Source: JAAYAY01 sp964429355
Lineage (GTDB): Bacteria; Planctomycetota; Planctomycetia; Pirellulales; Thermoguttaceae
Direction of reading: 5' to 3'
NCBI GenBank assembly: GCA_964429355.1
Contig: CAYSCH010000174.1
Location: 1 to 18,564, forward strand
Length of the DNA: 18,564 bases
The notes beneath the pieces were generated by a model, which made no database searches, had not been told where the DNA came from, and saw nothing but the letters and a program-made list of their open reading frames with translations. A program made the translations under genes and the position numbers. Shown here piece after piece: positions 13,935 to 18,564 of this stretch (the stretch's first letter is position 1; every line of letters begins with the position of its first letter).

Positions 13935-15443
13935 TTACTTGCCGATTCGGTGCCTGGGAAACACGTAAGCGGTCATCCGCAGTGCGAACTCATCCCGCTG
14001 GAGTACCATGGCCACAGAGTAGACCACACCTCCGACCGCCGCTCCAGCCATCGACGCTAGCGGGAAACCGAGCCAAACGAGCGGCCAGGCTGCTGCCGTT
14101 GCCGCGGCCGAGCCCACGATAGACCGGCCCAGGGCTCCGCCGATCCCCGAAAACACCTCGCTGCCCAGTCGCCGCACGATCAGGATCGCCGCCAGCGCCG
14201 CGCTCAGCAAGAAGTAGAACGACGTCGCCCCAGCGACTGCTGCCGCCCCGTAGCGGCCGACCAGCGCGATCTTCAGGATCAGTCCTGTCGAGAACGTCAC
14301 CACACCCAGCACCGTGGGAGTGCGAGTGTCGGAGAGTGAGTAGAACACCTTCGAGGTGATCTCGCCCGCCCCCGCCCCGATGATCATCCCCACGTAGAGA
14401 ACCAGGAGGAGACCAACCGCCCGGCTGTCCGCCGCCGTGAACTGCCCTCGCTCGAGCAGATCGGCGATCAAGGGTTCGCTGTAGAACAGCAGCGCGAAAG
14501 CAATCGGCACCAGGATCACCGCAAGGCAGCGCACGGCGGAAGCGACTTCCCTGCGGAACTCGTCGCGCCGTCCCGCCGCCCAGTGCTCGGAAAAATTAGG
14601 AAACGCCACCACCGACAGCCCTCCTGCGGTGATCAGCAGCATCGCCGAGGCGATCCGCCACGCATATCCCAGGTGCGACACGCTTCCGACCGGCAGCGGA
14701 GAGGTGAGGTAACGGTCTACCAGCGGATCCAGACGGAAGTAAAGCGCGCCCAGCACCAGGGGCATGAGCAGGCCCAGGCACCTCCGCACATCCTCGTTCC
14801 ACACCCGGCTGAACCGTCCGTGCCTTAAGAGCAACAGGCTTTGCAGCACCACGGCTGTCACCGACCCTGCCAGGACCGCCCAAGCCACTGCGAGCATTCC
14901 CTGGTGGCGAAAAACGATCGCCCCCGCCACGGTCACCGCGATCCCGATCGGGGAGGCCGCTGCGGGCAGCAGGAACCGCTTGTGGCAATAGTAGAGCGAC
15001 TGAAGATAGCCGATCAAGCCATTGGTCACGATGAGCCAGCAGAGGATCTTCAGCAAGGCCGCCGCCAACTCGGCCCGTTCCTCGGAGAACCCCGGAAAAA
15101 GGGTCTCGACAAGCCAGTCCGCTAGCAGGAACGTGGCCATTGCGGCAACCGTGGTGAGGGCCACCAGAATGACCGCCATGCCGCCCGCCAGCCGCCAGGC
15201 ACGCCCGGCGTCCTGGACCAGGAGCCCACCGAAAAGCGGGACCAGTGCGTAGCCGAGCGAACCGACCAGTACCGATCCGATCACCGTCGGAAGGGCGATG
15301 GCCGCCACGTAGGCATCCATCTCCCAGGAGGCACCAAAGTGCTTTGCCAGAAGCATCTGAAACCAGAACTGCAGGACCAATTGGCCCAGCGAGCAGAGAC
15401 TCACCCAGCCAACCGATCGAAGTGAAGTGTTTTCCCCGGCCAT
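13935..15443 (-). CDS. MurJ/MviN-family lipid-linked oligosaccharide flippase
   Basis: This 502-residue integral membrane protein has about 14 hydrophobic helices and belongs to the MOP superfamily. Family marks include the start SVGWVSLCSLGQLVLQFW, FGASWEMDAYVAA, GSLGYALVPLF, YFRLDPLVDRYL, SHLGYAWRI, LERGQFTAADS and EITSKVFYSLSDTRTPT, the last being very characteristic. Members move lipid-linked sugar precursors across the inner membrane, lipid II in the case of MurJ. The setting next to a GT4 glycosyltransferase and a methyltransferase suggests a paralogue dedicated to a surface polysaccharide rather than the housekeeping lipid II flippase; this cannot be settled from sequence. The start lies 13 bases after the glycosyltransferase stop, and its ribosome binding site GAGGGG overlaps that stop, so the two genes are co-transcribed and probably coupled. 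Confidence 0.9.
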   Translation of the reverse strand: MAGENTSLRSVGWVSLCSLGQLVLQFWFQMLLAKHFGASWEMDAYVAAIALPTVIGSVLVGSLGYALVPLFGGLLVQDAGRAWRLAGGMAVILVALTTVAAMATFLLADWLVETLFPGFSEERAELAAALLKILCWLIVTNGLIGYLQSLYYCHKRFLLPAAASPIGIAVTVAGAIVFRHQGMLAVAWAVLAGSVTAVVLQSLLLLRHGRFSRVWNEDVRRCLGLLMPLVLGALYFRLDPLVDRYLTSPLPVGSVSHLGYAWRIASAMLLITAGGLSVVAFPNFSEHWAAGRRDEFRREVASAVRCLAVILVPIAFALLFYSEPLIADLLERGQFTAADSRAVGLLLVLYVGMIIGAGAGEITSKVFYSLSDTRTPTVLGVVTFSTGLILKIALVGRYGAAAVAGATSFYFLLSAALAAILIVRRLGSEVFSGIGGALGRSIVGSAAATAAAWPLVWLGFPLASMAGAAVGGVVYSVAMVLQRDEFALRMTAYVFPRHRIGK

Positions 15444-15456
15444 GCCGAATCGCCCC

Positions 15457-16632
15457 TCACCCGTGATTCACCGAATTGAGAAATAGCGATTCAATCTCGG
15501 CCAGCCGGGCTGCCGGCCCGTAGCACTCTTCGACGTGCGCGCGAGCGCCCTCCACATAACGTAGCCAACCCTCATAGTTCAGCATCGCATCTTCGATGGC
15601 ATCCGCCAGCGCCGTGGAATCGCCCGGGGCGACGAGCCGTCCCAACCGTCCGCCGTCGAGAATCTCCCGGGGCCCGGTCGGGCAGTCCGTGGCCAGGGCG
15701 GGAACCCGGCATGCCATGGCCTCCAGAAGTGCATTCGGCATCCCTTCGGAGATCGACGGCAGGCAGAACAAGTGGGCCGCTCGCAGGTAGGGATACGGAT
15801 TCGCCTTCAGGCCGCTGAACTCAACGTAGTCGTTCAAATCCTGCGAGGAGACCCAATCGGCAAGACCGTCCGTGTCGGGGCCTGCACCGAGAAGATGAAC
15901 CAGCAACCGCTTGCCCCCTCGGCGGACGACAACGTCTCGCACCGCCTCCAACAGGTATCTTTGTCCTTTGAGCATCTGGTTTCGGCTCACGCAGACAACA
16001 TGGAACCGATCGTCCGCAAAGTCCGGAGAAGTCTGCTCTGCAAGCCGGTCGATGCGATCCAGGTCGATCCAGTTCGGCAGACTGATGACCTGCCGCTCCG
16101 GGAGGCGGTAATACTGGATCACTTCTTCACGAAGCGCTGCCGAGACCGTGGTGACCTTCGCGGCACACCTGTAGGCTCTCCGCAGCAATCGCCACTTGAG
16201 CCCCTGGTACCGGCCGGCTGCCTCCAGATCCTCCGCCGGCCGGCTCACGATCGTTGAGATGTGCGGGATTCCGGTGCGGAGCGACACCGGCCCGGCAATC
16301 AGGCTCGCGACGAGCGTGCGGTCGTAGATCAAATCGGCATGCTCCGCACGGGCAAGCGAGGCCAGGTGACGCACCTGCATCCGATGAATCCGACCCGGCC
16401 AGTTCCACCGCAATGCCCTGTGCTGTTCCCAGAAGGAGTGCACGGGAACGTCACCGGGTACCTCGCCGAGTAATTCACCTTCCGCATGAACGGTGTAGAG
16501 CAGAGGTGCAAAACGGCTGCGATCCAGGTGGTTGAGCAGCCCAATCAGTTGTCGCTCACTCCCGCCCGTGCCCATCGAACCGATAACGCATAGGACGCGA
16601 GTTCTCCGGGGCGTTGTCGGTTCCGCTCGCAT
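15457..16632 (-). CDS. GT4-family glycosyltransferase
   Basis: This 391-residue GT-B enzyme transfers a sugar from a nucleotide-sugar donor to a membrane-linked or similar acceptor. N-terminal acceptor domain: VLCVIGSMGTGGSERQLI (13-30, the glycine-rich loop). C-terminal donor domain: VVCVSRNQMLKGQRYLLEAV, HLLGAGPD, VEFSGL, then the retaining-GT signature LPSISEGMPNALLEAMACRVPALA with the E-x7-E pair Glu296 and Glu304. No signal peptide or membrane helix is seen, so it acts at the cytoplasmic face. Donor and acceptor are unknown. It is the first gene of the minus-strand set with the flippase and methyltransferase. The ATG at 16632 lacks a good ribosome binding site, so the exact start is uncertain by a few residues. 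Confidence 0.9.
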   Translation of the reverse strand: MRAEPTTPRRTRVLCVIGSMGTGGSERQLIGLLNHLDRSRFAPLLYTVHAEGELLGEVPGDVPVHSFWEQHRALRWNWPGRIHRMQVRHLASLARAEHADLIYDRTLVASLIAGPVSLRTGIPHISTIVSRPAEDLEAAGRYQGLKWRLLRRAYRCAAKVTTVSAALREEVIQYYRLPERQVISLPNWIDLDRIDRLAEQTSPDFADDRFHVVCVSRNQMLKGQRYLLEAVRDVVVRRGGKRLLVHLLGAGPDTDGLADWVSSQDLNDYVEFSGLKANPYPYLRAAHLFCLPSISEGMPNALLEAMACRVPALATDCPTGPREILDGGRLGRLVAPGDSTALADAIEDAMLNYEGWLRYVEGARAHVEECYGPAARLAEIESLFLNSVNHG

Positions 16633-16837
16633 TGGGGGTATTTCCGCGGTGTTCCGCTTGTTGAATTCGGTCGGTCGCCCATGCTTCGGATGGTGCGTCG
16701 CTCAGAGCCGCTCAGGCGAGGTTCTGTCCGCTTCTTGATCTCCCGTCGAAGAGGAGAGATCGACCGAGCAGTCGAAACGTCTTTCTCCCTCTCCAGTCTA
16801 CTCGATCTCGTAGCCCTTGCAGATCCCCCACACGAGC

Positions 16838-16854
16838 CGTCTCCCTGGGAGACG
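16838..16854. terminator. Palindromic hairpin upstream of the toroid-protein promoter
   Basis: CGTCTCC (16838-16844), loop CTG, GGAGACG (16848-16854), followed by TTT on the plus strand. It stands 21 bases before the -35 box at 16875. It could block transcription entering from the left or bind a regulator; the evidence does not decide. Confidence 0.35.
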
Positions 16855-16874
16855 TTTGACTCCAAAACCGTTGC

Positions 16875-16904
16875 TTGACACGGTTTGCGCGTATCGGCTA
16901 CACT
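16875..16904 (+). promoter_or_regulatory. Sigma70-type promoter of the secreted toroid-protein gene
   Basis: A perfect TTGACA (16875-16880) is followed after 18 bases by TACACT (16899-16904, 4/6 match). Transcription would start near 16911, giving a leader of about 106 bases before the ATG at 17017. Confidence 0.6.
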
Positions 16905-17016
16905 TGGGTCTGCGGTGCCGGCCCCCTTTCTGGACGGACCCCGCTTGCCCTGGCTGATCAGTCTGATTGTGCGCATATCGACTCTTCCCGGGTCGGCTCT
17001 GGAGAGGCACGTGACC

Positions 17017-18564
17017 ATGTCTCGTTCAATCTTCCGCCTCGCATCCCTGTCGCTTCTCGGGATGACCTTGTTGCTGGCTGCTTCCCCCATTCCGAGGGCC
17101 CAAGGGGCGCTGACACCCCAAAGCCCTGAAGTCAAAGCGGCGATCGCACGGGCTGTCAAGTATCTTGAGGGGCTTAAGAATCCCGACGACCGCATGGGAG
17201 CCCACGCCATCCGTGCCACGGTGATTCTGAAGACGGGTGGGAGCGAAAACCACCCGATGGTCCAGACGGCCATTCGGGAGATCCGCCAGGACATGGGAGA
17301 TCTCAAACGGGTGCCCGAAGACCACGTGATCTACAGCGCGTCGCTCAGTCTGATCTTCTTCTGCACCCTGGACACGGATCGCTACAAACCCGAAATCGAC
17401 AAACTTCTTCAGTATCTCCTGAGTGTTCAGAAGCCCCATGGTGGCTGGGGCTACGAGAACAAGCCCACGGGCGATACCTCCATGACACAGCACTGCATCC
17501 TTGCGCTGTGGGAGGCCGCCGAAGCCGGGTTCAGCGTTCCTCAGGCATCGGTGGAACGTGCCGCGGTGTGGTTTCTCAAAACACAGGATCCAAGTGGTTC
17601 CTTTGGCTATCAAGGCACCGTTTCCGACAGCTACGCGCCGGTCGCACAGACCGATCTGCGTCATAGTTGTGCGGCGGCCGGCATGGGCAGCGTCTACATG
17701 TGTGCCGAATTGCTGGGCATCGGTGAAAAGCTTGGCCAGCGAAGACGCGAGGACGACAAGATACCCCCTGCTCTGACAAAGATCGAAAACGCTGCCAACC
17801 GCGGTCCCGTACGGTTTTCCAGTCGTCTTGATCCCACTCTGTTTCGTACCGTCATGGGGCGCGGCAATAAATGGCTGGAAGAGAATCACCAGATTCATCC
17901 CAGCATGTGGCCCCACTACTTTCTCTATTCGATCGAGCGCTACTGGACGTTTCGCGAATTGATCGACGGAAACAAGGATCAGGTCGATCGCTGGTATGCC
18001 GAGGCCGCCCAGTGGCTCCTGGAGGTCCAGCAGGGAGACGGAAGCTGGGACGCGCCCCACATTTCGACGGTCATCGAGAACCACACCTGCTTCGCCACCC
18101 TGTTTATGCTGCGATCCACCAGGCAATCGGTCGAGAAGGTGCGTTCGTTTGACGCGGGGACCCTTGTCGGCGGCCGGGGCCTTCCCAAAGATTCTGACTT
18201 TGTGCAGGTCCGGGGCGGAAAGGTTGTCAGCAAGTCCGAATTGTCCGAAATCGAGAAGCTGCTGGCCAACATGGGAGAGGCCAGTGAAGAGCAGTATGCC
18301 GAGGCCATCGGAGCTCTCTCCGAACTTCCGCCAGACGAGGCCAAGGCCCGCGTGTCTCAGCAGGCCGGCCGGCTTCGTGAGCTGGCCGGGGGCACCTCGG
18401 CCGACCTGCGATTGGCTGCCGTGCAGGCTCTGGCTCGTGCCGGCACTCTCGACGATGTCTCCACGCTCATCTATGCCCTCTCCGATCCTCAGCCCGAGAT
18501 TGTCTTGGCCGCCCGCGACGGCCTCCGCCGAATCAGCCGCAAAATCCATGGGTTCGGCTTGCCC
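17017..18564 (+). CDS. Secreted prenyltransferase/squalene-oxidase-repeat protein with HEAT-like C-terminal part (3' end outside window)
   Basis: From ATG 17017, with GGAGAGG 9 bases upstream, 516 residues are read without a stop. Residues 1-30 look like a Sec signal peptide (MSRSIFRLASLSLLG, a hydrophobic run, then AASPIPRAQG). Residues 40-365 show the repeats of alpha/alpha-toroid proteins: SVQKPHGGWGYENKPTG (136-152), TQDPSGSFGYQG (189-200) and VQQGDGSWDAPH (337-348), each followed by an alanine-rich helix. After a charged linker with helical segments (about 405-455), residues 464-506 (RLAAVQALARAG and IVLAARDGLRRI) resemble a HEAT repeat. The DXDD acid motif of squalene-hopene cyclases is not seen, and an exported protein would not meet a cyclase's usual membrane setting, so a binding or scaffolding role in the envelope is more likely. 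Such proteins are common and mostly uncharacterised in planctomycetes. The neighbours do not reveal its function. Confidence 0.85.
   Translation, partial: MSRSIFRLASLSLLGMTLLLAASPIPRAQGALTPQSPEVKAAIARAVKYLEGLKNPDDRMGAHAIRATVILKTGGSENHPMVQTAIREIRQDMGDLKRVPEDHVIYSASLSLIFFCTLDTDRYKPEIDKLLQYLLSVQKPHGGWGYENKPTGDTSMTQHCILALWEAAEAGFSVPQASVERAAVWFLKTQDPSGSFGYQGTVSDSYAPVAQTDLRHSCAAAGMGSVYMCAELLGIGEKLGQRRREDDKIPPALTKIENAANRGPVRFSSRLDPTLFRTVMGRGNKWLEENHQIHPSMWPHYFLYSIERYWTFRELIDGNKDQVDRWYAEAAQWLLEVQQGDGSWDAPHISTVIENHTCFATLFMLRSTRQSVEKVRSFDAGTLVGGRGLPKDSDFVQVRGGKVVSKSELSEIEKLLANMGEASEEQYAEAIGALSELPPDEAKARVSQQAGRLRELAGGTSADLRLAAVQALARAGTLDDVSTLIYALSDPQPEIVLAARDGLRRISRKIHGFGLP

Larger units (their letters stand above)
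16633..17016. other. 384-base divergent intergenic region
   Basis: No convincing gene is present. It contains a pair of 6-bp inverted repeats (GATCTC and GAGATC, near 16738-16762), a stronger hairpin at 16838-16854 and the promoter of the downstream plus-strand gene. I did not identify the promoter of the minus-strand glycosyltransferase set, though it should lie here. Confidence 0.6.

Noticed and set aside
17026..18549. Open frame of about 507 codons on the minus strand opposite the toroid protein
   Set aside because: The plus-strand frame has a signal peptide, ribosome binding site, promoter and family repeats; the minus-strand translation has no recognisable features.

Overview
This is a GC-rich bacterial scaffold with two 10-N gaps (980-989 and 11409-11418), so probably a draft or metagenome-assembled genome. 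The gene content suggests a planctomycete: a Tat-exported Gfo/Idh/MocA oxidoreductase, a secreted prenyltransferase/squalene-oxidase-repeat protein with a HEAT-like tail, a rhamnulokinase, a mannonate dehydratase relic, and a DnaE resembling the PHP-active type. This assignment is inference from gene families. No rRNA or other phylogenetic marker was analysed.

Left part (1-6410). Minus strand: the first codons of a gene that leaves the window (probably another Gfo/Idh/MocA oxidoreductase) and rhamnulokinase rhaB, which is broken only by an assembly gap. A 348-base divergent region separates rhaB from a plus-strand sulfate-assimilation block: an APS/PAPS reductase of the Fe-S type (cysH), an Rrf2-family regulator 11 bases behind it, then, under its own promoter, sulfate adenylyltransferase (sat). 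Sat and an APS-type reductase together would convert sulfate to APS and then to sulfite. The sat leader is the most unusual feature here: a 74-bp sequence is present twice in exact tandem (70/74 identical) inside the predicted 5' untranslated region, with hairpins and an alternative pairing in each copy. A Tat-exported Gfo/Idh/MocA oxidoreductase follows.

Middle part (6411-12688). Minus-strand dnaE carries all nine PHP-domain metal ligands, a clamp-binding motif and an odd Gly/Asn/His-rich tail. Divergent from it is a two-domain ChrA-type transporter, again interrupted only by an assembly gap. On the minus strand lie a GNAT acetyltransferase and, directly upstream, a wrecked mannonate dehydratase gene: N-terminus and C-terminus present, centre missing, frame broken, one in-frame stop.

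Right part (12689-18564). Three minus-strand genes form a surface-glycan-like set: a GT4 glycosyltransferase, a MurJ/MviN-type flippase and a zinc-ribbon SAM methyltransferase. After a 384-base noncoding stretch with a good sigma70-type promoter, a secreted alpha/alpha-toroid protein begins on the plus strand and runs off the end.

I saw no tRNA, rRNA, CRISPR array or transposase gene. The best candidate for something undescribed is the tandem 74-bp leader element in front of sat.
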